From Lophius americanus (lineage: Eukaryota; Chordata; Actinopteri; Lophiiformes; Lophiidae): DNA of 64,000 nucleotides. The position numbers and the translations under genes are program-made. The DNA is taken from assembly GCA_037951165.1 (NCBI GenBank), contig JBBDHG010000024.1, forward strand, positions 6,539,001-6,603,000. Direction: 5' to 3'. The notes beneath the pieces are model-generated. The model was not told the origin of the DNA. It saw only the letters and a program-made list of their open reading frames with translations, and made no database searches. Shown here in pieces: positions 12,991-23,480 of the stretch. Positions within the stretch are counted from its first letter, which is position 1. Each line of letters opens with the position of its first letter.

Positions 12991-13070
12991 CCAACTTTTC
13001 TAAGGATGTGTCTAAAAACAAGTTTTTCATAAAAAGCTCCCTCTAGTGAGTAACGATCCATGATATAGTT
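12991..13070 (-). repeat. Dispersed repeat B fragment (inverted)
   Basis: The reverse complement carries cactagagggagctttttat and gtgtttttaga-type words like those in the tandem repeat B array at 14.7-15.7 kb. It directly abuts the second tail of the minisatellite module. Confidence 0.55.
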
Positions 13071-13389
13071 TTTTATTTATGGCGTCAATAAGAGGACCCA
13101 ATAAAGCGTTCTTGTGCTCACCCTTTCCCTTTAATTACTTCCAGAATTAATAAACCTAAATTATGATCAACCAGTTGCTTCATTAAAAGCATCAGAATTA
13201 CATCAGAAACTACCCTGACCACATTTTGGATGCCTATCTTTGATAAAAATATGTCATATAATTTGTCACTTTGCGCAGTTGTTCCGATTAAATGCGGTTG
13301 GTGCACGGAAAACAAGATCCTTTTAGATCAAATCTCATGTAAACAATTGACACTGAATATTCAGTCGCAAGGACTTCAGTCAGATTGAA

Positions 13390-13540
13390 AAATAGTCTTC
13401 ATGTAAACCCAGCAAACAACACTCACAATCCTACCTCCCTTTCTCCGGTTGATTCTGACTCAGAACCTTCTCACTGTGAGGCACCAGTGCTAACCTTGGC
13501 CTGCCTGTACTGTTGTATTACAGTGCATGTGCTATGTGCA
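13390..13540 (-). repeat. SINE fragment (antisense), copy 1
   Basis: On the + strand the segment has tgattctgactcagaacctt followed by ctcactgtgaggcaccagtg and ctaacc. This resembles the tRNA-like head of a common fish SINE read in antisense (a B-box complement, then a 'ctgtgaggcgacagtgctaacc'-type stretch). It is eroded, with no poly(A) recognised. Confidence 0.55.
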
Positions 13541-13754
13541 TGTTTTCCCTTTTATGGACTATTTCCCTGCATATTCTAGAGCACACTGGTATTGACATAG
13601 CCAACCAGCAGTTTGGCAACTACGGTAGACTCTACTGTGTGTTAGATGTTAGATTGTAGTTGGAAATTAAGCCGACTTGACGTCAAAAAACCAACATCGG
13701 TTAGACAGATGTTGAATTTTGGTTTGACTAAATGATCTGTTATCTTTCTGCAGG

Positions 13755-13950
13755 GGACTGGGCTGCAGCTAAAAGGTACACGCATGAGACGCCACTTTAT
13801 GACCACCATATACACTTCAATGAACACTTGCAGACTCCACTGTCCAGCAACACTCCTCACAGTCCCCAGGTGGATTCAAACCCAGAAGCTTGCTGCTGTG
13901 AGGTACCAATGCCAACCCATATGACACCATGCTACCGAAAGTAGCACTAG
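13755..13950 (-). repeat. SINE fragment (antisense), copy 2
   Basis: Same arrangement as the copy about 370 bp upstream: ggattcaaacccagaagctt, then tgctgctgtgaggtaccaat, then gccaacc. The complement of ggattcaaaccc fits a polymerase III B-box region. The two copies differ enough to be separate insertions. Confidence 0.6.
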
Positions 13951-14735
13951 ATGTTAACTTTAAAAGAAATTTGATTAATGCAGTTTGTTTTATTATTGAT
14001 ATTAAATACATTACTTATTTCCACTATATTCTCAAATCAGAAAATCAGTTATACAACTAAATCATTCCCCTAAGTCTGTATCATATTGACTCAGTAAAAA
14101 ATCATCGGCTGCCCTCTGCAATATGGGGAGTTTTTGGTTTTTTTTAAAACACTATTTTTCTGACATAACTTTTCATTTGAAGAATTAAATCAAGGGAATT
14201 GTTCATGCCACGCAGGAGATTGTGGGCTTTTTGGAGATATACCCTTGTTTTCAGGGAAAAAAGTATAGGTCGAGTTTAAAGTCAGAATTTGACAGCTAAG
14301 ACAGCTGTTTTTTTACAGGGGTGTGGTCGTTTCCACCGTCGTCTCATCTGCATGGTGACATTGTGGAGTATGACTGCCTGCATGTGAGTGTGAATGACAA
14401 CCCTGCAAAGGAAAAGGTTACAAAAGATGGATGAATATTGATATTTTTGCAGATGACTCTTTTGAAGTCCAACCAAAATCAAGCATTAGTCCAACTTTGC
14501 TGTCACACTGACGTACAGTTTTGACGTCAAGGCCATTTTGCTTTTCACCCAAATGCAGCAGCTGTTGTATGTTAGAGTCCATCGTCTTTCTGACATCACA
14601 TTGACATCATGTGACAGCTGGGTGCAAACTTTTCTCCATGTGATCCACTGCATACACTTTTTATTTGCTGCCTTCTCCTTTGGGATAATCATTCATATTT
14701 ATATCCCCGAATGGTGATATTATGGAATAATCATT
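13951..14735. other. Gene-free intergenic stretch
   Basis: No exon or recognised mobile element. Confidence 0.4.
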
Positions 14736-15665
14736 GCCGCTTCCGCCGCCATGGATCCATCGTGTTAATGCGAAAACTTAATAAATACATCATGGATCCT
14801 TTTCAAATTGTGTACCCACATATACCTTAGTGGGAGGAAGAACTGGAATGTCTTTGGAAAACTTACTAGTCACTAGATTGAACTTCATCTCCAAAATTGT
14901 CAGGCCATCATTTTCAACTGTTGGTCCCATTTAGTCCATATTTGGTGCATATCATTAAAGTAATAATAATAACCATACATTTTATTTATAACGCACATTA
15001 CATTTGGATCTGATCTCAAAGTGCTATTTACTTAATATATAGTTCATATTTTACTCACTGAAATACAGGAAAATACATTTTTTTTGCATATAATTTCCTA
15101 ACCATTGGTTTTATTTAGTCCAAATGTGTTGCATATGTATCGACTCGAGGGGATCCATCTCGCAAATATTGTATTTAACTCTAGTAGTTTATATTTTTCT
15201 CACAAAGGGGAGCTTTTTTTTCCAAACAAAAACAAGTTTTAGAGACATATCTCAAAAAAATATTTCATGGATCATTTTCAAACATATACCTAAATAAAGC
15301 AGAGAAAGAACTGCATTGATTTTGGGAAATGCAGGTTGTGTATTTCCGATACTAGGGGGAGCATTATCACCATTGAGTTTTCTGGACATAATTTCTCAAC
15401 AGATGGTCAAATTTAGTCAAAATTTGGTGCATATGAAACAACTCGAAAAGATCTATCATGTATGCATTGTGTTTTACTTTAAAAGTTAATATATTTTCCC
15501 TCCCACTAGTGGAAGCTTTTTACAAAAAAACACAGTTTTAAGAACATAACCTCCTAACTGTTGGTCTGACTTAGTCCAAATTCAGTGCATATAATTTGAC
15601 TCCAGGAGGTCTACTTTTTAAATATATTATATTTATTCTATATTTTACCCTAGTAGCGCATAATT
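14736..15665 (+). repeat. Dispersed repeat B, irregular tandem array
   Basis: The motif series (ttggt...atttagtcc, then a ttggtgcatat-like word, then ctag(t)...gagctttt and a cataattt(c)tc word) recurs. The ttagtc anchor ends near 14,937, 15,120, 15,418 and 15,577, so spacing is uneven (about 160-300 bp). Related single copies lie at 12,991-13,070, 41,130-41,260 (inverted) and 60,720-60,900. No protein is encoded and the family is not recognised. Confidence 0.65.
14955..15030 (+). repeat. Retroposon-tail-like segment
   Basis: The words taataataataa, cattttatttataac, cacattacatttggat and tctcaaagtgct match, in inverted order, the segment at 57,110-57,240. This resembles the 3' tail of a fish LINE or SINE that ends in (ATT)n. 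It interrupts repeat B array 1. Confidence 0.5.
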
Positions 15666-15899
15666 CACGTGAGATGGAAACAGCACTTTAAAACATGCTT
15701 TAAATATATGCAAAACCTGGAAAAATCAACGCAAGACAGAAAATGTCTAATATACATTTTACTGTTGCATATGGTTGTGCAATTCCTGTAAAAAATATGC
15801 TGTGAAAATAAAGAAAACAGAGTACAATCAGCTGTGCAAGGGGTTGACATGTTAGCTGACATGAGCGAGAGATTTTGTGTATCTGTGTGTGTGTGGATG

Positions 15900-16095
15900 T
15901 TTATGTCAGGGTGGGCTTTAAGTCTAGCCACTGAGTGATAAGGAGTCTGATGGCTCGGGGAAAAAAATCTCTTTTACAGTTAAACTGTGGTGGGCCGAAT
16001 GTTACGGTTACTCTTACCAGATGGTAGAAGGGTGAAAAGTTTGCGTTAGGGGTGTGTGGGGTCTACTATGGTCCTGGTTTCTCAGAGGTGTAATG
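15900..16095. repeat. Probable interspersed repeat
   Basis: The words aggagtctgatggctcgggg, ctgtggtgggccgaatg and ttaccagatggtagaagggt match a repeat I remember from many fish genomes; its class is unknown to me. There is no coding frame. Confidence 0.4.
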
Positions 16096-16769
16096 CAATA
16101 ACTGGAATTTTCATGTAAAATTTAGATTTTTTTTTGTACATTTCTATTCTATTTTTAACCATTGCAGGATTTCTTCTGTAATAGCGAGGAAATAGTGATT
16201 CCACAATCAGAAACTCACATTATTATATATATACCAGATTGAGATCCGTCAATAGGATCATCTCATGCAAAGTCAAATGAGGGGCTGTCAAGCTCTCAGC
16301 TCCACAGGGCTGACCTTCGCCTACAGCAATGTCATGTGATGGGGCCTCTTTGTTGAACAAGGCGCCGCAGTTCTTTTGCCTGCTTTTCCTTTCCTAAATG
16401 CTCTTGCAACTTCCTGTCAAATGAGTGACGAAGGGAAAAAGAAGAAAAAAATCTATTTAAACAGATATGGGGCAAAAGAGAAGGGAAACATTATAGTTGA
16501 AAAAGAAAAGCACGCAATTGTAAGACATAATTTAATAAAACATTTTTTTACACTCGTTATTGCTATAATGTCTCTCAAATCTGTTTTAATAGTTACTAAT
16601 CATGGAGGACGACAGCTTGCCACCGACTATAAATAAATCTCCCAGAACCTCCGAGGGCATTCACGTCACGTTCTTTAACTTGATTATGAATATATGAATG
16701 AATATACGTAAATTACAAATCTCTCAAAAAAACACATACAGGAATTGTATGAGCCTTTAGGAAATATGT

Positions 16770-16895
16770 TTGCTGTTTTTACCAAGGCTTTAATGAGAAG
16801 ATTGATATTACATCCAAGGGCTGCTTAACGGCAGCTAGTTTAGCTTAGCATAAACAATGGAAACAGAGGGGGGAACAGCTTGCATGAACAGCTAT
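16770..16895 (+). repeat. Probable interspersed repeat (tagcttagcataaa type)
   Basis: The segment has atgagaagattgatatta, then ggcagctagtttagcttagc, ataaacaatggaaacag and gggaacagctt. This is the word order of a short non-coding repeat common in teleosts. It is assigned from memory only, and its class is unknown to me. Confidence 0.5.
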
Positions 16896-17089
16896 CGCAG
16901 TTAAAGTATATTTGTTAATCCTGTATTGTACCAAGCCATATTTTCCAATCCACCACAATATTAATATCTATTACCGGTTCATATATTTTGGGCGATTGGG
17001 GTATAGTACATATCTCCTCATTTATTACCCCGTTATTTGGTAAATAATCATCTTATGTAAGTTTAATAGAACACAGCAATATTGATTGG

Positions 17090-17165
17090 TATCTGCTAGC
17101 ATACCCTATCTACCACAACATCAGAACCGGTTACTTGTATAATGTTGTGGCTGATCAATGTATCT
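17090..17165 (-). mobile_element. Tc1-type transposon terminal fragment
   Basis: tgctagcataccctatctac and then ataatgttgtggctgatcaa match the 5' terminal end of the fish Tc1 family seen at 59.6-59.8 kb, in the same antisense orientation. Only the end remains. Confidence 0.55.
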
Positions 17166-20100
17166 TCTAAAAAAAATTATATTTCACAGACAAATCAGGA
17201 GAAAAATGTAATTTGTTTGATATTTTTGTCCGGCTCAGTCATACGATCTAGTTAAAACTGGAAATCTGTAATCATCATATCATGTTAAAAGATGCAATAA
17301 AATAAGGTGAAAACATTATACTTTTGCCCATATCTAGTATTGTAATTTAGAATAAAAGCGTAGTTGGGAGGGGCGGGAGAGGTAACCACACCAGATTACT
17401 GGCGAGGTTAAACAGGAAGTACGAGACTGAGATGATTTAAGACACAGAAACTGGATCCTATGAAGGGCAAAGTGTATCGTTTGTTAGTCGACAAACGCCA
17501 AGTTGCTGTGAGCATTGTTAAATAAGACAGTCTGGTGTACGGAGATAGTTAGTTAATTAGGTTAGTTGACGATTAATTATAATTAAATGCATTGCAGAAA
17601 ATCTAGTGTAAGACGTGATTAAATCATTTTAGTTGGTTGTCTTGAAAGCTGCATAATTGTATACAGTAATAACAGATGGAATTAAAACTTCAGCTTCTCC
17701 TCCTTCACTCCTCAACTCCCAGAGATCTCTGTGTTGGGAACAAAGATCTAAATGTCACTAATGCGCAATTGATTTTTAATTGAATCCTTTTCGAAAGATG
17801 TAACAAATGTGAAAGAGGGCGTAGAAAGTACAGTGGTGTGTGCGGCATCCACAGCCAGTAACCAAACGTAAAGAATAATAGTTAACAGTGTCTGGTTGTG
17901 TACTGCGTTTTTAGAAGTCTTCAAAATGGCAACTTCTGTGTCGCATTCATCTTCAAATGCAGCTGCTGAATTGGGACACAGCTAACATATTATTTTACCT
18001 ATGGATCAGTCAGCCTTGAAAATCTTCAGACACCAATGTGCGGAAAAAACAATATATGGCAGAACTGGTTATGGTTACAAATGTAACCATTGACATTTAT
18101 CATTTTATTTGAACATGCAAACACAAATGACTTTTCTTTGGCTGGAGGAATGACGTTGCTACCACATCATGTCAACATGACTAACTTGTTGCAAATGATT
18201 ACCATTTGGTCAGAGAAGCATCATCATTCTTTTGGGGTCGTGTTTATGGCCGTCTAGTGTATTAATGTCCATAATTTACAGTTTAAAAAAGTTTTTTTTA
18301 GTTCCCAGAAAAAAATCTGTGACTCTTTTACTGATAAATGTTCACAAGCTGCTTTTCCAACTGTATCTGTCTGCCATTCGGTGTTCGGCACACAGTTCCA
18401 TCTCAGAGGTGGTTACGGAACACAACTCGATACAGCGGTTGAAAAAGACTTTTGAGAGAAGTGAACTTGGACCAAAAATGTGAAAGTGTAGGTCCGGCCA
18501 CTGAACAGGAGCTATAAAAGATTGATGCAAAGCTCTTAAAAGCCAAAACAACAGATTTCTGTGATCGCGTTGGCTTTTAAACGCTTTCGTCATTGTTGAC
18601 AAAAAAATATACTGACACTTTATTGAAGAAACATGAATCGACCACAAGAAATTGGTATGTTCAGAGGAATAAACAAAAAGTATTGAGAAAAGAAAAGCAC
18701 AACAAACCCCAACTATGTACATTCTTATGTGAGTTATCGTGTTAACCTTCTCGAGAAGTAAAATGCAAGCTGTGCTAAATGCAGAGCAATCAGAGCTGTA
18801 GTGGCAGAACTAATCGGACCAAAGAAGGAACTGCTTGTTGACAAGGGAGTTCAGCTCCGCAGCAAAGCGGGATATCTGAAGAGAATCTCGTGGAAGGCAT
18901 TTGCCTGATTGTTCTTCTTCACTGCACTGGCTTACAGCAAGATAGCTATCTATTATTTTCTATTACTGCTTTGAGTCAAAGTGAGGCCACTTATTTCCTG
19001 TTCTCCACAGTTGGGGATGCCTCGTGAATTATGGTCTGCGAAGTTGACTACAGAATGTAGGAGAAGTTATGCTTGAGAGGCCTGTAGACCTGCTGCAGAC
19101 CTAAAAGTATAGTTAATGAACTTTCTTCTCAATTAAATGGCTAAACATACAGAAATCTTCTAGTATTTTTGTGTTTACACTACAACTGCTGTTCAAATGT
19201 AATAAGAAATGAACAAAAAAACTTAAAGAAGAAACTTTGTGAAGGCAGCTTAGATTACCTGTCAAGTCATTACATCAAAAAGCAACAGTTCAATCATAGG
19301 TTGACCCTGATAATATAACTATTTGACAAAGAAAACCTACCCTTACAATGTGGAATCACATCGGTGCCATTATTAGTTAAAATGAAACAACAGAAGAAAA
19401 AAAATGTTTTCGCTAATGTAGTTTCCTCAGGATCTAACTCATTTATATGAAAATACATCAAATTTGACATCTAAAAGATTCAGCACGGTTTTAGCTAGAA
19501 TTTTATAGATTTTACAATTTTACAAAAGTCCCAATAATATGAGAACAAAGTCGTCATTTTACAAGAAAAAAAGTTGCTGTATTGCAATAAAAAAATTCAT
19601 AATTTTGCAAGAATAAAGGCATAATTTTTGGCTACCTTTCATAGTGGAAATGAGAAACATGGATCATTTTGTCAAGTTAATTTCATAATAATATTAGTTA
19701 GTTTTAGAATTGTTTAAACACAACATGTGTCTAATAGAACTTTGATATCAGTGTGTAAAAAAAATGGGTTTGTTCCGAAAAAAGAGCCAGAAAAACGTTT
19801 CTCTAATTGATAAGTTTAAAAGCATCATAAAGAATGTGGTGATAGAGACATTCTGTTTCTCTTGAGAGGCCACTATGGGGAATAGCTCTTGTGGATTTAC
19901 CGTGAATTTCCTCTATCCTATGTTGTACTTGTACATAAATGTGTGATTGGCTGCTACCTTGGCCAGGTCTTTCTTCTAAAACAAATCTTGAATCTCACGT
20001 GTTAAATAATGGTAAAATAAATATAATTTAGATAAGAATATAAGCTGCAAAGATAGTAACTATGCATTAAATGTTTGGACATTGTTATCACAACAATGAG

Positions 20101-20970
20101 TGTGGATATCAAAATTCTAACATTTTCAAAACATTACACTTCGGAACAGTTTTTCAAAAGATTGTGTTTTAGACCTCCAAAACACTGTTGTTGTAACAAA
20201 CCACAACATTATATAAAAAAATGTCATGGATTACATTTTAACATTGTGGTCCAGTAGCTCTGGAATATTACTTGGCTCTATATCATATTTAGTTGTGGGT
20301 AAATCTTATGAGGATGCCATCATGTAAATTGGAAGCAAAAATCTTGTAATCACCACTCTTACTTAATTGTTAAAATTCCTATAAAAGAGTTTCAGATGAT
20401 GTCCTGGATCATCACAAAAATGTACAGAATTGCTCCCAGCGCCATGTTCTACCTCTGATCCAAATTTGTTCTTAACTTTTAGAGCAATCCTGCAGGCAAG
20501 CAAACAAACAAGCAAAGATTGAGGAGGTAGAAATGTTGAGTCTCGGAGCTGTTTGTTCGACATGAAGCAGCATCGTTTGACAATGAGAACAGAAGCCAGC
20601 AGTGGAAAAGCCTGTCATATTGTTGACACTTGCAGGTGACAGATTCAGTTAATGGGTGGACAAGCTTAGGGTAGCTGCTACATTCAACACAACATAAGCT
20701 ACAAAGTAGACAAAGAGCTGCATTTTTTCAGGCCTACAAGTGATTAATGTCTGTCATGTAGATTATCTTGCAGTGTTCTTGCATATAGATTGTTTAGTAT
20801 ATGCATTTAACACGCTCCACTATAAGATTGGCTCCTCACCTATAGTATCTTTGTCTGCATGCATGTAACCCTATGAGGGCATCGAGCCCTCTTCAGCAAA
20901 CAGGCACGCTTTAAAACTCCTCCCCTCTGCCTCCAGTGTGATTAGAGCCAATACAATCTTAGGCAACCTG
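17166..20970. other. Gene-free stretch upstream of the receptor gene
   Basis: About 3.8 kb with no exon I can defend. A minus-strand frame of 126 codons at 18,342-18,722 has no recognised domain. Distal regulatory elements of adrb3 could lie here, but none is identifiable by eye. Confidence 0.4.
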
Positions 20971-20974
20971 CACT

Positions 20975-20978
<4 letters not shown>

Positions 20979-21025
<47 letters not shown>
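20979..21025. repeat. (GA)n microsatellite upstream of adrb3
   Basis: An uninterrupted GA run of about 47 bp, roughly 510 bp before the receptor start codon. It is purine-only on the + strand. It could fall in the promoter or 5' leader, since the transcription start is not known. Confidence 0.95.
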
Positions 21026-21026
<1 letters not shown>

Positions 21027-21533
21027 AAAAGAAAGGGTGGTTAGCCCGTCTGGTGCACTCTGGTGGTTCATTCAACTGAGTCACTGCTGCTTAATCTACA
21101 ACAGTCAAACTGTGTCATTCGGCGAAAAACACAGCAACCCCTTCTAAGCCCAGTGGACGGATATAAATGGATGCCGCTGTGTCGCCTTCTCAAACTCTTT
21201 TTTTTTTCACTTAATGCTTCCCAGATTCATGGAAGGGCTTCATCTTTATGAACTTTAACTGTTTGGAAACAGCTTTTTGGAGAAGATGTTGCTGCCTACA
21301 CCAGAGGAGCTTCCAGTGACAACATTTGGAAATGTTGTCAATATTAACACTGCCCATGGTCTGAAGGTGTGAGATGTAACTGCAAAGTAAAGAGTAACTT
21401 TTTTTTTTAGTTAAGAAGTTTTTTAGTTTAGAGCACATGTATGGTGCCTTTGCAGGAAATTGCAGATTATTTGTTTTTGTTAGCTTTGACTTGAAAAACA
21501 CCACAACCCCTTGTGACCAAGCTGAGGAAGTGA

Positions 21534-22841
21534 ATGATGGATGGCACCCTGAACTCTTCACTCACAAGTGTGGCCAACATCACAGGACACTTTTATGATG
21601 CAGCAGGACCCTGGAGCCTTATCGTACTGGTCATCATCATACTCATCACCGTGGTGGGAAACCTGCTGGTAATCATCGCTGTAGCTCGCACCTCACAGCT
21701 ACAGACAACCACAAACATTTTCATAATGTCCCTGGGCTGTGCTGACCTCATAATGGGCGTTTTTGTGGTGCCTCTAGGTGCCACCATTGTGGTATCAGGT
21801 AAATGGCAGCTCAGTGATACATTTTGTGACTTCTGGACATCGGTGGACGTCCTGTGTGTGACGGCCAGCATAGAGACTCTCTGTGTTATTGCAGTGGATC
21901 GGTATATAGCCATCACAAGACCGCTCCGACACCAGGTTCTACTCAATAAGTGGCGTGCCAGGGTTATAGTTTGTTTAGTGTGGGTTGTGTCCTCCTTAAT
22001 TTCCTTTGTACCAATTATGAAAGGCTTTTGGCGTGACGATGACGCCACGGCGAAGATGTGCTACGATGACCCAGCCTGCTGTGACTTTGTGACGAACAGG
22101 GCTTTTGCTATTATATCTTCTATTGTGTCGTTTTACATTCCACTCTTCATAATGATATTTGTATATGCAAAAGTCTTTCTAATAGCTACGCGCCAGGTCC
22201 AGCTCATAGGTAAGAATCGCATGCGTTTTCAAAGTCAGTGCCCAACGGGACACATACAAGTGGGCTCCCACATCAGCAACATCACGTCGTTTGCGTGTGC
22301 TGAGTCCAACAGCTGCAACAATGTCATTCGGAGAAAAAGCGCAAAGCGGAGGCCTTCGCGGCTAATGCTCGTCAAAGAGCACAAGGCACTCAAGACTTTG
22401 GGTATCATCATGGGGACCTTCACTGTTTGCTGGCTGCCGTTCTTTGTCGCCAACATCATTAACGCATTCAACAGAGGTGTTCCATCAGAGAGGATCTTCC
22501 GACTGCTGAACTGGCTGGGGTACATCAACTCTGGCCTTAATCCCATCATCTATTGCAGGAGTCCAGAGTTTCGCACAGCCTTCAAGAATCTTCTGGGCTG
22601 TCCCTGGCTCTCCACCCTGCAACTCAACACTTTCTATAAAGAACTGCAAACTCGCTGCTCCTGCTTTCTATGGCAGGCTGAATCAGGCACAGTCAGTCCC
22701 TTCCAAAAGTCTCCATCCGGTAGGACTGAGGCCAGTCTGGTCAGTAGTTTAGGAAGCAGCAAAAGTGAGGAGGCTTCCCCTGTTCCCATGGAGTCCAACG
22801 GCAGTACACAGTTCAGCATCTTATCAGAACCAGGATCCTAA
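21534..22841 (+). CDS. adrb3: Beta-3-like adrenergic receptor
   Basis: This is a class A G-protein-coupled receptor of 435 residues for adrenaline and noradrenaline, expected at the plasma membrane and coupling mainly to Gs. Family landmarks are all present: glycosylation sites N7 and N15, N43 in helix 1, D71 in helix 2, amine-binding D105 in helix 3, DRY at 122-124, W150, extracellular-loop cysteines 176, 182 and 183, catechol serines 195, 196 and 199, CWLP at 299-302, N326 and NPIIY at 336-340. C356 is a likely palmitoylation site. Helix 2-3 (VVPLGATIVVSGKW), VVSSLISFVPIM and NWLGYINSGLNP are closer to beta-3 than to beta-1 or beta-2, and got1l1 downstream supports this. Start codons at 21,534 and 21,537 are adjacent; the second has the better context (A at -3, G at +4). 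The coding part has no intron. The a or b paralogue cannot be settled. Confidence 0.92.
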   Translation: MMDGTLNSSLTSVANITGHFYDAAGPWSLIVLVIIILITVVGNLLVIIAVARTSQLQTTTNIFIMSLGCADLIMGVFVVPLGATIVVSGKWQLSDTFCDFWTSVDVLCVTASIETLCVIAVDRYIAITRPLRHQVLLNKWRARVIVCLVWVVSSLISFVPIMKGFWRDDDATAKMCYDDPACCDFVTNRAFAIISSIVSFYIPLFIMIFVYAKVFLIATRQVQLIGKNRMRFQSQCPTGHIQVGSHISNITSFACAESNSCNNVIRRKSAKRRPSRLMLVKEHKALKTLGIIMGTFTVCWLPFFVANIINAFNRGVPSERIFRLLNWLGYINSGLNPIIYCRSPEFRTAFKNLLGCPWLSTLQLNTFYKELQTRCSCFLWQAESGTVSPFQKSPSGRTEASLVSSLGSSKSEEASPVPMESNGSTQFSILSEPGS

Positions 22842-23480
22842 GTGTAAGTTCATCACTGTTCATATCTTCATCTCACTTACGCATTTTAACAGTGAAACTG
22901 TAATTTCACTTAACAAGTATTTCATGTGACACACAAAATAGCTAATGGAAACACATCCATACAACTTAATTTCCCCTAAAGATTATAATAATAATGAGCA
23001 TTTTATATTTATCTATTCATCTATAGAATAGATTTATGACACTACATTAGACATCTTACTTGAGTGCAACCCAGCATTCTAATCACATTAGTATTAAAGC
23101 CCTTCATGTGACATCGGTGCGATTTATTGAATTCCCACTATCAAGAGATTAATAAACTAGTTTGCAGCAACTCTTCTGATGTGGCGCAGCAGCATGCTGA
23201 GTTGTGTCCAAAGAATGCGTCCTATAGCCATGCAGTCTGAGACCATGTCAGTATGCCCATGAAAGTCAACAGTTATGAGGATATGTATGTGGTTAATGAA
23301 TTAGAGAAACAGTCTTGCAGACATTTCACATATTTATGATGCTGCACGTTTCATTGGGTGGGAAATAGAAGTCAGTGGAGTTGGATTTTCCAGTATAACA
23401 GCCTAATATTCAAAATAATGAAAAATTGCTCAAACTCAAGGACTTGTACTCTTGTTAAGTCTTTTTAAAAAGGGCTCTGC
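22842..23480 (+). other. Probable 3' untranslated region of adrb3
   Basis: Non-coding sequence after the receptor stop. A strong donor-like word, gtaagt, begins 2-3 bases after the TAA codon (tgtaagttc, from about 22,844), so a 3'-UTR intron is possible. The nearest canonical AATAAA words are near 23,610 and 23,830. The transcript end is not defined. Confidence 0.4.

Noticed and set aside
18342..18722. Open frame of 126 codons on the minus strand
   Set aside because: No recognisable domain, no splice context and composition like the surrounding non-coding DNA; length alone is not convincing.
21593..22048. 151-codon minus-strand frame opposite adrb3
   Set aside because: It is the antisense shadow of a conserved receptor coding sequence; all family signals are on the + strand.
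22206..22216. gtaagaat word inside adrb3 that looks like a splice donor
   Set aside because: It encodes GKN in the third intracellular loop at a position colinear with other receptors, and the frame continues intact through helix 6.
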